Positions 31,487-42,225 of a DNA stretch of 64,000 nucleotides are shown piece by piece. The notes under the pieces were generated by a model, which saw only the letters and a list, made by a program, of their open reading frames with translations, had not been told where the DNA came from and searched no databases. A program made the position numbers and the translations under genes. How positions within the stretch are numbered: the first letter of the stretch is position 1; each line of letters opens with the position of its first letter. This DNA is from Undaria pinnatifida (taxonomy: Eukaryota > Sar > Phaeophyceae > Laminariales > Alariaceae), in assembly GCA_012845835.1 (NCBI GenBank), contig JABAKD010000023.1, positions 17,263,934 through 17,327,933 on the forward strand, read 5' to 3'.

Positions 31487-32395
31487 TCTCGGGGTAACCT
31501 CGGTTGTGGAGGAGTCAATGGTGTTGGACCATTCGGTGTCCCAGTCGTCCGAGAATTCGCACAGTAGAACCCAGACAGTGGAGGGAGGGAGATGTGTTTA
31601 TGAGCAAAGACATGTGGGTATGAGGCAGAGTTGGATACTGCGGTAGACATGTCAGCCAGCTGCTCTCCCTCCCAAGTCACAGAAAATCATCATATACAAC
31701 GCAATTCGAAATATACATACAAGAAAGACAAATATTACTAGGAATCGGGAACCGATACGAATGATATGTTGTTTGTTGTTCATAGAGATAATTCGGCGTT
31801 TTGGTTCATAGTTTTTGTGGCGGGGTTACGTAAGTAGCTTACTTTGACAGCAGCAGCTGGCTTTGTTTGGTTGATCGCGCTTGTGGAGACACCAAGTGGA
31901 TACCGCACGGGACGGTGCTGGCAGACTGGTAGAACACGCGAACAGACAGAGCTGTTTATTACAATTGGACAGCGGTTGCTCACTGGACCAGATAATTCGT
32001 GATTTCTCCCGCCCACCCACCCTTTTTATTTCGATGGTGAGGGGACGGAGATATTACGAGGATGTAGGTACTATTCTCGTATAATTGAGGGTATATGTAC
32101 TTGTTTTTTCTTTTCTTCAGTGGCGTGCGACGGTTTATATCACGGTATACCAGGTATGTCTTCTCGGAGGAGTTGTGTGGAGGAGTCAATGGTGTTGCAC
32201 CATTCGGTGTCTCCGTCGTCCGAGAATTCGCACAGTAGAACCCAGACAGTGGAGGAAGGGAGATGTGTTGATGTGCAAAGACATGTGGGTATGAGGCAGA
32301 GTTGGATACTGGAAACTACGGGAGACATGCCAGCTAGCTGCTCTCCCTCCCAAGTCACGGAAAATGAAAATATTCAACGCAATTCCATAGATATA
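31487..32395 (+). repeat. split direct repeats B1-A2-B2 of the tyrosine-recombinase element
   Basis: B1 (31,487 to about 31,730) and B2 (about 32,158-32,395) share 'tgtggaggagtcaatggtgt', 'gtccgagaattcgcacagta', 'acatgtgggtatgaggcaga' and 'gctgctctccctcccaagtc'. Between them lies A2 (31,733-32,006), which has a near-identical partner at 13,871-14,144. A B1-A2-B2 block directly after a recombinase is the 3' architecture known for Ngaro and PAT elements, where an A1 copy stands before gag. Confidence 0.7.
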
Positions 32396-32689
32396 TACAA
32401 CAAACAGCTGATTTATGGGTTAATAATTTATATGTATTGCTGACGTATTGAGTATTTGTGTGTTACTGCATTTGCTCTTTTGTTTTTGCGTATGAAGAAA
32501 CAAGATGTCCGTACGTATTTGAATCGAATTGCGCTGTCTATATCACACCGAGCATTTGTCCGACGCAGCTCCAATTACTAATCACGGAGCATCTTCCTTG
32601 CCAGGCACGCTCCACCAGCAGTGGTGTATCGACACATCACAACTGCCACTAAGAGCACGGACTCGAGATAGTCGAGAGGTGTAGGTAGA

Positions 32690-33180
32690 GTATGACGCGG
32701 CTGAGCGGTTATGGAGTTTGCCGGCGGGCTGCTGCCTCGATGGTGCTCTCTCGCCCGCTTGGTGTCGTGGAGAATGTGTTGGCTACTCGTACTTGCGCTC
32801 GTGGGCTATAATGCTGGTAACATAGACCGTGACAACAGGACAGCTCGTATATCATTTCAATTCCACCACACCGTGATAGCAGCAGCGCCGGCAGCAGCAG
32901 CAGCAGCAGTGCGGTCTAAGTGTCGCGCCTGCGCGGTGTCGACGTACGCTGATCGCGGCGGCGGCAGCAGCAGCAGCAGCATCACACGACGAGAAGAAAT
33001 GCAAAGCTGGTCCCAAAATTGAGAAAAGCAAAAACAGAAGCTGTTGCTATTGCCGGTGCTGGTGCGGTGCTGCTTGTTTTTGTTGCTGAAGCGGATGCTG
33101 CCGCTAGCTGCCGCTTACTGCCGCTAGCTGTGCTGCTGCTTGGTGTTGTGGGATAGCTGCGGCGGCACTTCGGTGAACTC
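32690..33180. other. GC-rich stretch with CAG/GCN runs
   Basis: CAG and GGC trinucleotide runs lie at 32,879-32,910 and 32,960-32,985, followed by GCTGCTG-rich sequence to 33,150. A 103-codon frame (32,711-33,022) has a hydrophobic start and Ala/Ser homopolymers, but nothing beyond composition supports it. No gene is claimed. Confidence 0.4.
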
Positions 33181-33234
33181 TTGCCACCGCCGCCGTTGCT
33201 GGGCTGCCGTTGGTACTCGTACCTGGTGCGCGGT

Positions 33235-33785
33235 GTCAAAAAAAGCGCCAGAAACCGTACGAAACCGCAGTTTGTGCGGCTTATTCATACGGTGCACCGT
33301 GGAGAAACAGCGGTTTCCTTAATGCACCGAGAAAAGCTTGAGAACCGTACGAAACCGCGGTTTTGTACGGTTTATTCATACGGCGCACCGTAGGGAAAAC
33401 ACGGTTTTATACGGTTTTCCCTACGGGAATTGGCCCCGCATCGTAGCAAAAACCGTTCAACGGGGAACCGCACCGAACCGCACTGTAGAATTTATCACAG
33501 CACCGGACCGCACTGTAGGATAGATACATGAAAGCATCGAACCTTGCCGTAGCATTTGCGATTGTTGAAAACCGCACCGAACCGCACCGTGGGATTTTCT
33601 AATTTTCAAAAACGCACCAAACCGCACCGTAGGACATATCGCAGCACCGAACCGCACCTTAGGATTTACATATCATAGGATTTACAAAATCCGAAAACCG
33701 CACCGAACCGCACCGTGAGATTTCCGCTTTCTTTAAACCGCACCGAACCGGACCGTAGGATTTGAAAAAAGCGCACCTTGCACAG
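33235..33785. mobile_element. second block of GCGGT subterminal repeats (hAT-like)
   Basis: About seven copies of accgcaccgaaccgcaccg-type motifs occur from 33,465 to 33,760, preceded by 'gaaaccg(ca/cg)gttt' palindromic units at 33,260-33,415. It is the same motif as at 13,215-13,600 but in another arrangement. No transposase is seen. Confidence 0.5.
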
Positions 33786-33789
33786 ACGG

Positions 33790-34510
33790 ATAACCGTAAA
33801 GAACCCGGGATATAATAGAGATGGTGTGCGGGTTTGACGGCGGTAATGGTGGCTCGTTAATGCTGTAACTCTAATTTTTGACGTGCATGCTTTCGCTTTG
33901 AAGTATATTTTTTTTTTCATAGTCACACAAAGGATTGTTGACTTCCTTTTACCTTTTCTCGTTACCAGTTATTAGGTACAGGCGGGCTCAAGTTAAAAAC
34001 CGGAAGTTCCCTCCCCCACGAATGCAGTTCGCAGTATCTATTCAACTGGTGAACATTTGGTATCATACTGACCCCCATGACAAGTGGAAAAGGGTGACAT
34101 GGCGAGTTTTTTTTCCACGGCCTCGGGCTGTCTCTAGAAGAGAAACTCGTATCGTCTAATGACAGGCCTTCAATTTTTCAATACTGCTAAGGCTTTTTCC
34201 AAGCAGGGGCGAAAAAGACCTTATTCTGCGCGACCCGGTTGAAGGTACTCCAACGCATGTCTGTAGTTTTTTCGTGCGAAAAAATGAAGATCAGACCTGC
34301 CTATGTTCATCATTAAGCAGGATCTAGCGAAACAACTGGATCCTCCTGAACCAAGTAATTTGAAGGAAATAACGTATCTTACTTATTTTTACGCACGAAG
34401 GTCCAAATGTCCACGCCGTTTTTGAGAAAAAGACCCTGCTATTTTGCACACGTGTTCTACATGCCCATCCCCAGGCCTGACGTCTTTTTGTTTGTATGTT
34501 TGTTTTCGCC
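33790..34510. other. no recognisable gene
   Basis: This AT-richer stretch has no long frame supported by homology and no repeat shared with the rest of the window that I can see. Confidence 0.4.
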
Positions 34511-34514
34511 GAAA

Positions 34515-34690
34515 ATTTATGGTCTAAGGTGGTCCACATTTTCCAACAATTCTTAAGTGACGAAACATATCAGGCATAAACGAAACAAACAACAGGTGAA
34601 GTTTTCGCAACGATACATAGAACACGCGTGCAAATTTTCATGGTCTGAACCGAAAAAACGGGGGCTTTTAGCTTGAATCAGCCTGTACGG
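34515..34690. repeat. dispersed repeat, partner of 420-600
   Basis: It starts 'ggtctaaggtggtccacatt', passes 'acaacaggtgaagttttcgc' and ends near 'ggtctgaaccgaaaaaacg', in the same order and orientation as the copy at the start of the window. Confidence 0.55.
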
Positions 34691-34896
34691 GTTTTGCCGT
34701 TGTGTATCGGCCGCCGGGGTTGCAACATGTTTTTTTTCTGGACGTCGCTGATGATTTACGTATGACCTTGCTGTAGATAGGTGGAGCCGCCGGAAAATGT
34801 TTTGTTTGGAATCCCGAGCGTTTTAACGTAAGTTTTTCGCTTCACGTCCCGTCATTTTATTGTTCCGTGGTTGCCTTGTCCTTGCTGGTTATTTAG

Positions 34897-37632
34897 GTAT
34901 GGCTTTGCTGTAGATATGTGGTCCGCCGGCGCTGTGGTCGGGGAAATGCTCACGGGCAGGCCGTTATTCCAGGGCAGAAGCGACATCGACCAGTTGCATA
35001 AGATTCTGCAGGTGAGGTCATTTACTTTATACTTGACCACGGTCAGTTGCGCAGCTTTCGATTTTCCAGAATGGTCTATGTTGTGTTTTTTTTCCGAAGT
35101 GTATTCGGTATGGTAGCTGTCATGGTGGTGGTGGTGGTCATGAAATCGGCACTGGACCGATGTCATCGTCCCTCCTAACTTACGCGCGGGTTGGTGACGG
35201 TGGTGGTGATGGCGGTGGTGATCATGAAATCGGCAATGGACCGATGTCATCGTCCCTCCTAACTTAAGCGCAGGTTGGTGACGGTGGTGGTGATGGCGGT
35301 GGTGGTAAGGGTTGCGGTGATGAGGGTGTTGGAGTTGGCCATGAATGGAGGTGAATCGATAACCGAGGTAAATGTGGTGGTGGCCAGAGGGATGACGATG
35401 ATGCTCGTGACATAGGTGGTGGTGGTGATGGTGATGCCGTCAACAGACCGATGCCTTTGTGATATACTTCAAGCACAGGTTTCTTTTAATAACGATGCTG
35501 ATATTTGATGCGATTGGTGTTTTTTTAACGTATAGGATTTTGCCTCAGCCATGGACCACTATTAGTAGAATACATGCCCATGTCCTTTTCTTGTTCTTGT
35601 GGAAGGATGAGAGCCCCTCCCACACACGTGCTCCGTCCTGACAGGGGTTTGTGGTCAATTGTCAAATGCATACGCAGGGCAACCAATAACTGAGGACTTC
35701 CTCCACACCCCGCCCACCCTTGCTCTTCCTTCCCCTCCTTTCCTCCCCCCCCTTTTCTCCCCCCCCCCTCTTGCGGCAGGTGACCGGAACTCCTACGGAC
35801 GCTTCCTGGCCGACCGCGAAAGAGCTTTCGGACTACGACAAGGTGCGTTTGTCGTTTTTTTGTTTTTTCGCGGTGCTGATTATTTTCTCTGCCCCAGATG
35901 TCATGGAACCTGTCCTTAACACCACGGACCAGATTATGGCGATGAGCTAATGTCATAACGATTTGAGCAACAGCGACAATTTGTAATTCGTACACAATTA
36001 GCTGTTTCGAGCGGACGCGAGTTTCAAGTCTTCGAAAAATGGTGCGATAGAGGTAGCTCCTGTTCCTTGTAAGACTGCTGACCTGAGGAGCTCTCTATCT
36101 CACCACAAGACTGATTCTGAGAGGGCGGAGGTTCAACGCGATGAACAATCTCATGACCTCGAAGGGCGACCTTAAAAAAATGTTGAAAATGTTGTAACAT
36201 CCAAATTGTTTATTACTTGCCTTTTTCCAACCTCTGTTACACTGAAGAAATGTAACAGCTGGAGATGTGAGTCGGCACGATTAAAGCACCAACTAGATGT
36301 TAGTCGGACTAATATTTAGTCGTTACTCGAACGTGCCGACTGTCCGACTTATTTGGTGTCCATGCTTGTAGGAAGGATCGTTTAATTATAGGACGCATTT
36401 TTTTCCCCTTTTTGGGCGCCCCCCCCCCCGGTCGAGGGGGCTAATTTGGTTCGTTTCGCTCGCCTCGCAAGTCGGCTGGCCATCAGCTTGCTTTGCCAGC
36501 CGGCTTGCCGACTAATGTCAACTTGTCGGCAAAACGGTACCTACAGATTAGTTAGTAGTCGTGAAGTCTTTGCTGACTCACATCTCTAGTAATATTTAAA
36601 CCTTCCAACGTCACAATACACGGCCAACCCAACCCGCGAAAATCGGCGGAAATAAATGAAATAACTACTTTTTCCAAGGTTTCAAAACTGTTATTACATG
36701 TGTTCCTACCCAACCCCTACCCAGCCAAAGCGGGTATATCGCAGACACCCTATGTTATTCCAACGAGGGGGGGTATTTATTCCGTTAGAGGAGCCCCGCC
36801 AATAAGAGACGATTTAGCCAAAAATGCTCGCTACCCCTTTTTTGCACTGGTCTTACGCCGCGCCCATATTCTGGGATCCCTTTGACGCTTTCTGCAATAG
36901 GGGTGACACTTTTTTGCTTTTTTTTTCTGAATGGTTGAACTCCTTAACCCCAAATCATCGGAAAATCGTTCTGCCCCCCCCCCCCCCCCCCCGATATCGT
37001 TCGTTGTATATGCTTGACCATGGGATTATCCGTCGAGTAGCACTTTCAGTTTATTCAAAATTGGGTTCTTGGGTGAGGTGTGGGCCTCCTCACATCAGGT
37101 TAAGAGCCTCAGAAATATATTTTTGTATCTCTACCGTACTGTTAGAAACATGCGTTATTTCGCGCTGGAAGGGGCCGGGTTCTACGACAGAGGCACTACG
37201 ACGGCCGACCGAAATTCATGTGTGTACTTTTGCAGACGGTCCAAACCGACCTACTCGCACACGTTGGCAATGGTTACAAACTGCCTGCTGCGCATGTTCT
37301 TAGCGATACCTGTACTATTACTGTTAGATGGGGCTCTTGACAGCATTTGAACGACGGGTGGGGTTTTGATAACAGTACTGAAGCTTCCCTTGCTTTCCCG
37401 CCCTTGTAAGCGCATGCTGTAATTTATTACCCTGTTAGTAGTATTTATGGCGTTTATCACGTCCAACAACCGCGTTTTTATGTGGCAGGTTTCTTTCGCA
37501 GACATGCCAGCACAGGACGCCGATGTTGTGTTCCAAGGATCGTCTAAAGAGGCATGTTCTCTCGCATCGGGGATGCTTAGCTTGGATCCCCGAAATCGGC
37601 CGACGGCCCTGGGAGCTCTTCAACATAGGTGA
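34897..37632 (+). CDS. CMGC protein kinase, C-lobe exons (CDK20/CCRK-like or CDK7-like), partial
   Basis: Three exons are joined in frame. 34,897-35,011 (acceptor TATTTAG, donor CAG|GTGAGG) encodes 'YGFAVDMWSAGAVVGEM' and 'FQGRSDIDQLHKILQ', the helix F DxWSxG motif of CDK/MAPK-type kinases. 35,780-35,842 (acceptor GCGGCAG, donor AAG|GTGCGT) encodes 'GTPTDASWPTAKELSDYDK', the CMGC-insert GTP-x-x-x-W-P pattern. 37,489-37,632 (acceptor TGTGGCAG) encodes 'VSFADMPAQDADVVF' and 'MLSLDPRNRPTALGALQH', the closing 'DPxxRxTAxxAL' Arg motif. The order 'DYDK-VSF' after the insert recalls CDK20/CCRK, a cilium-linked kinase; CDK7 is the alternative. The end is either the TGA at 37,632 or a splice at CATAG|GTGAAG. 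Glycine loop, HRD and DFG exons were not found upstream, so the gene is partial here, has long introns, or is a fragment. Confidence 0.65.
35118..35450. repeat. GGT/GAT-rich minisatellite in kinase intron 1
   Basis: An 84-bp unit ('catgaaatcggcactggac' to 'gtgatggcggtggt') is duplicated in tandem at 35,139 and 35,223. It is flanked by (GGTGGT)n and (GATGGT)n runs to about 35,445. Confidence 0.85.
36261..36588. mobile_element. hAT-like MITE in kinase intron 2
   Basis: Ends are GGAGATGTGAGTCGGCA (36,261) and the inverse TGCTGACTCACATCTC (to 36,586). Internal 'gtcggctggccatcagcttg' and 'gccgactaatgtcaacttg' are TCGGC-rich subterminal repeats, and a C-run lies in the middle. A reverse-oriented relative lies at 37,656-37,980. 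The TIR form (T)AGAGxTGTGAGTCGGCA fits hAT ends; the flanking 8-mers are only weakly alike. Confidence 0.65.
36930..37165. mobile_element. M1 family element, inverted copy in kinase intron 2
   Basis: It reads in reverse of the 8.8-kb copy: 'ccttaaccccaaatcatcgg', 'gaccatgggattatccgtc', 'gagcctcagaaatatat' and the terminal 'tatctctaccgtact'. A C17-18 run lies in it near 36,975. Confidence 0.55.
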
Positions 37633-37655
37633 AGCGGGTGGAAGCGTCATTGGTA

Positions 37656-37980
37656 AGAGCTGTGAGTTGACAGGATTTCACGACCACTAACTAATCGGTA
37701 GGTGCCGTTAGCCGACTAACTGACTTTAGTCGGCATGTCGGTTGGCGAAGCCAGCTGCTGGCTAGTCGACTTGCCGACTTAAGTCAAGCGAGCGAAGCGA
37801 GCCAAATCAACTCCCTCGGCCGGGGAAGGTCGCCCAAAAAGAAACAAAAATCCGTCCTGCATCAAACGATCCCTCCTACAGGCGTGGAAATCAAGTAAGA
37901 AGGACAGTAGGCACGTTCGACCAACAACTGAATACGAGCCCAACAACTAGTTGGTGACTTATGTGCCGACTCATAGCTCT
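37656..37980. mobile_element. hAT-like MITE, inverted copy just after the last kinase exon
   Basis: It starts AGAGCTGTGAGT and ends 'gccgactcatagctct'. It shares 'cgaccactaactaatcggta', 'gtcggttggcgaagccagct' and 'aacgatccctcctacaggcg' with the reverse complement of 36,261-36,588. It lies 24 bp after the TGA that may end the kinase frame. Confidence 0.65.
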
Positions 37981-38504
37981 AGATGTTGAGGTGCCATAAT
38001 TTTTGTTTTTCTATCAGAAAATTGGTTCTGCCGCGTTTTGCAAAATGGAACATGGGACAGATCAGACAACGCTGCAAAGTACACGCGCCATTTTGGTGAA
38101 TCTGCGTTATGTCTCCAGATTTCCACGGGGCTGGACGAAAATACCTGAAAGATCTGCACCAGGTTTCGCGGTTCTGGTCTACAGAGTGTGGTCGCGTTAT
38201 CATGCATGTGCCCGGCTTTGTAAGCAAATGGTACGCTGACCGGGTACGGCTTGTGTCACCTGGACACGTTTCCACGTAGGGGATGTAGTTTATGCATGAC
38301 CACACATTGGCCCCAATGCTCAAATGTGTACGATCTAGGGGTCTGTGCGACGTAGGTCGGGAATATAAGTAATCTCTCCGACTCGTGAACATTTGTCCGT
38401 CTCGTTTGCCGAAAACCCCTCATCATATCAGCCTCGTGCCGAAACAGTTGTCATATCTTGAGCCCCCCTGCCGTAACGTTTTTTCTTGGTTTAAGTTAGG
38501 CACA

Positions 38505-38727
38505 TGGAACGGCAGAGGTGCACCAATTTTTTCTGAGGCCCGTCGCTTCAGGAGCACTATCGCCCGCCCAAAGAACTTTTTCGAGTAAACTGGCGAACCC
38601 ATGGCCTAGGTATACAGCATTACAATGCAAAACAATAATTAAATTCCGACGGTTTGGAGTTGAGTAGCCCTGCCCTTCCGAATTTTTTTTTGCCAGCAAG
38701 TGCTACCTCTATCGTAGCACGAATATT
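38505..38727. mobile_element. M1 family element
   Basis: It begins 'aacggcagaggtgcaccaat', has 'gaacccatggcctaggtat' and 'tgccagcaagtgctacctct', and ends 'tatcgtagcacg'. The left end is 'gaggtgcacc' and the right end is 'gtgctacctctatcgtagcac', inverted relative to each other. Confidence 0.65.
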
Positions 38728-39571
38728 CACTTTCTATGCATCCACGCTCTTTACCCCAAACCTTTTCAATGCCGAAACGATTTTTGTTTTGTTTATATTC
38801 GGTCGGATCGGTTCAATTGAGATTGCTTTCTTCATATATGGGCTCCCTCTAGCATTACCAATACCGTTGTTTTGTTCATACCCAGGCGGACTGGTTATCA
38901 TGGCACCGTTCTCTCCATGTATCGTCGTCCTCTATTTACCTTTAAACATAGCTAATGTCTCGAAAAAGTATGTGTTAATTCATTCATTCCCCCCCGCCCT
39001 GATAAATACTCGTACAGCTCATACAGCGGATACGCAGTGGCTTGCATTTGTTTTGCCCTCGTTTTCATTACGGTTGGCAACCCGTGACCAGATCACCTTG
39101 CCGTATTTGCAGTGTGTGTCGACGTGTTATATGTCGTGTGTTGATTCACTCGGTTGCCGAAACAACGGTGCTGCTGTACTGATGTACCCACACAAAATAC
39201 CAGACCACGTCTGCTCCGATAGAGGTAGCGCTGTTTTGCAACTTTTTTCCGTGCCTACTTACACCTGACCCAGTATCGCCGGAATTTCCGTGTTTTTGCA
39301 TTTGTTTTTGTTGTATACCTATCAATAGGCCATGATGTTGCTCGTCGGGTTGCACTTTCATTGTTATCAAGACCGGTTTGCTGGTGGGATATAGAGCTTA
39401 TCGAGTGAGGAGCCTAACAAAACCATTGTGGATCTCTACCGTTGCACGTGGCAAACCTTGAGCCACCCCGCTCCTCTCAGCCTGTTTTCCTTGCCTCGTT
39501 TTTCTCCGCTTTTCTTCCCCACCCCTTCTCGGACAAATACGGTGTCTCTGCCCATGCTTCTTCCTCGTGCT

Positions 39572-39893
39572 GACAATTTCTACTGTAGTGGTACAAATTG
39601 TTTTGGTGGAGCACCTACCTCACTTGAGGAGGTCTATACCTCACCGAAAAACGTTTTTTGAGCTAAATGAAAGTTCAATTCGATAAACAAACCCATGGCC
39701 TGGGTACTCGAAACAAGGTAAGGATGCCATTCCGGCGATTTTAGGTTAACACCTTCACAACTGGAAACCCGTTTTTGGGCCAATGTACTTGAAGTTGGTA
39801 TAGGGAGGGATTGTGGGGCTCTAAAGGGGTTAAGAAGTCCCGTCATTCAGAACGTATTTTTGCCTTAGATGGCTACCTCTATCGTAGCACGCG
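39572..39893. mobile_element. M1 family element, full copy
   Basis: The left end is near 'tgacaatttctactgtagtgg'. Internal landmarks are 'cttgaggaggtctatacctc', 'acaaacccatggcctgggta' and 'acaactggaaacccgttttt'; the right end is 'ggctacctctatcgtagcac'. It is about 320 bp, like the 8.8-kb copy, and is the best-preserved member with it. Confidence 0.7.
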
Positions 39894-40194
39894 TCAAACA
39901 ACGGTGCTGCTGTCATGACGAACCCAAAAAAAACGCCAGTAGAGGTTTTGCGCCCCCCTCCCCCCTGACTTGTTTTCCTTGCCTCCTTTTACCCAGCTTT
40001 TATTCCCACCCCTTCTCAGAACAAATATCGTGTTTACATACCCAAGCTTAATCCTCGTGCCGTCCGAGTCCACCTCGTGCCGTCCGAGTCCACCTCGTGC
40101 CACCCTCTCCCTAACGCCGCTGAAAAGAACGAGCGATGAATTGACCCCTACTCAAGCAATATGACAAGTCGTTCGCTCACGTGCCTCCTGGATG

Positions 40195-40840
40195 ACACAC
40201 GCAACGGTAGAGGTGCACCAACGCTTTTCGGAGGCTCCTTCCTCATTGGCGGAGTTCTACACATGACGCCGCAACATATGCTTGGGGAAAATTGAAGGTC
40301 AACCCGATGAAAAATCTCAAAATTTATCTCGATATAACAAACACAGTTGCGAAAGGAAAGTTAAACTTTGACGATTGTGGGTTAAGCAGCTCCGTTATTC
40401 AGAAGACATTTAGCCAAATACGTGCAAGCGCCAGGTACCGTTTTTGTTTTATTATTTTTCTCATCTTCCTTTGTATTTCTTCCCATCCCTTTTTGGACTT
40501 GTTGCCGTTTCTACTCCGAAATTATCCCCTGTCAGCCTAGTGACCCCAAAAAGTGTGAATCGTTACCCTTAAGCTCACCTGCCACCTAGGTATCCAACAC
40601 GTGCTACGGTGAAGGTGCATTATTGTGTTTGAGGTTCCTAACCTTGAGGAGCTCTATACCCCACCCCATTTTTTTTTGAGTATTCTGAAATTGAAACCGA
40701 CGACCAACCCCTTTGCCCCGATTTACTAGTATTCCTACGGAAAAACAAGAATGGCATTCCGAAGATTTTGGGTCATGGAGCCTCGTCGTTCAGGTTTGTT
40801 TTTGCCGAACAGTGCCACCTCTATCGTACGTCGTAACACG
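40195..40840. mobile_element. two further M1 family elements in a row (40,195-40,440 and 40,605-40,840)
   Basis: The first starts 'acgcaacggtagaggtgcacc' and reaches 'gggttaagcagctccgttat' and 'agaagacatttagccaaata'. The second starts 'gtgctacggtgaaggtgcatt', has 'cttgaggagctctatacccc', 'ccgaagattttgggtcatgg' and 'gtgccacctctatcgtacg'. Both are non-coding and same-oriented. Confidence 0.6.
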
Positions 40841-41477
40841 ATTCAATGTTGTCCCTTTCTTCCAACACCCTCTTGGAACAGATCACGTAGGTCTTCTCGC
40901 CCCCTCTAACAAGAGGTAACGCGAGACGTTGTCAGCTTCGTATTAAAACAAAACACCCATACGGGTGATACGGAAAGGATATAAATTTTGTGTGAAATAA
41001 TTCTTGAAAGACGGGGCTGCTTAACCCAAAATCGTCGGAATGCCATATTTATTTTACACGCAAGATTGCATTTTTTTTACCTAGGTTTATAGGATTCTTC
41101 ATCGAGTTGGACTTTCGTTTTTCTCGGAGTCGGTTTTGGGCTACGGTAAGGAGGTCGTTTTTGGGGCATTTTTTTGTTGCCCTCGCTCGGGGTCACTCGC
41201 GCGAGTGACCTCCCCCATTCCTTTACGATCTTGAGCCTTCGTGCTGTTATTTTTTTGCAATATCAATCCGCAATGACACGGTAAGCTACACTGCGCAAAA
41301 AAAAACGCCTCAAGTATTTTCTCCGTGGAGTGCATAGTCACGTGTGCGAGTGGCTCAAACTCAGCAATGAAATTGGGGTACCTCTCCTACCGTAGCTTTG
41401 GTCTGAGGAAGGAGCCCCATAAAAATACCCTCAGAAGGAAAATGTTAATGCACTTCTTGCATGTCTCGCCAAACCTT

Positions 41478-41765
41478 GAGCCAACGTTTTGAGCTCCCTT
41501 GCCTCCTACAGCAGGCAGAGTTTTGTTCTTATTTACCTACCCCGTGTATAATCTCGCCCCCCCTGGGAAGAGATAACCGCAAACTTGGGTCAGCCTCGTA
41601 TCGAACCATAACGCGAGCCAACGTTTTGAGCCCCCTTGCCTCCTACAGCAGGCAGAGTTTTGTTCTTATTTACCTACCCCGTGTATAATCTCGCCCCCCC
41701 TGGGAAGAGATAACCGCAAACTTGGGTCAGCCTCGTATCGAACCATAACGCCAAACCTCGAGCCA
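41478..41765. repeat. tandem repeat, period 137 bp, two full units
   Basis: 'gagccaacgttttgagc' through 'cagcctcgtatcgaacca' and 'taacgc' occurs at 41,478 and 41,615 with almost no differences. A third partial start ('cgagccaactttc') lies at about 41,756. Near-identity indicates a recent duplication. Confidence 0.9.
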
Positions 41766-41862
41766 ACTTTCTTCCCAGCGGTTTTCTTTAACAAGATTTG
41801 TTTCCTTTCCTTTCCATTTTGTGTGGGAACCTACTGCAGGGCCGCTCTTGTTCCCGATGAAA

Positions 41863-42110
41863 CATGCTACGATATAGGCGCACCCGCATTTTCTATCTGA
41901 GGGTGGTCACTTGAGGAACTCCTTTCCTCACCTACAAACGCATTTTGAGTAACCCGAAGATGCAACCCGATGAGCAAACCCACGGCCTAGGTATAAACAA
42001 TGTTCATACTGTAAAACAAAGGATAACGTTCCTAGATAGTTGGGTTAAGGAACCCCGTCATTGAGGACACGCTTTTTGCTTAAAAGTTCTACCTCTATCT
42101 GCCAGTCTCG
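41863..42110. mobile_element. M1 family element
   Basis: It starts 'catgctacgatataggcgca', has 'cttgaggaactcctttcctc', 'gagcaaacccacggcctagg' and 'gttgggttaaggaaccccgt', and ends near 'gttctacctctatctgcc'. Confidence 0.6.
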
Positions 42111-42225
42111 TACACAAAAAACGCGAACGCATATCTTGACCCCCCCCGCCCCCATAAAGTATATCTGTAATAGTTGGCCTCGGTTGGCACCGACGCTGTA
42201 GAACATTATGTTATAAGAACAATAA

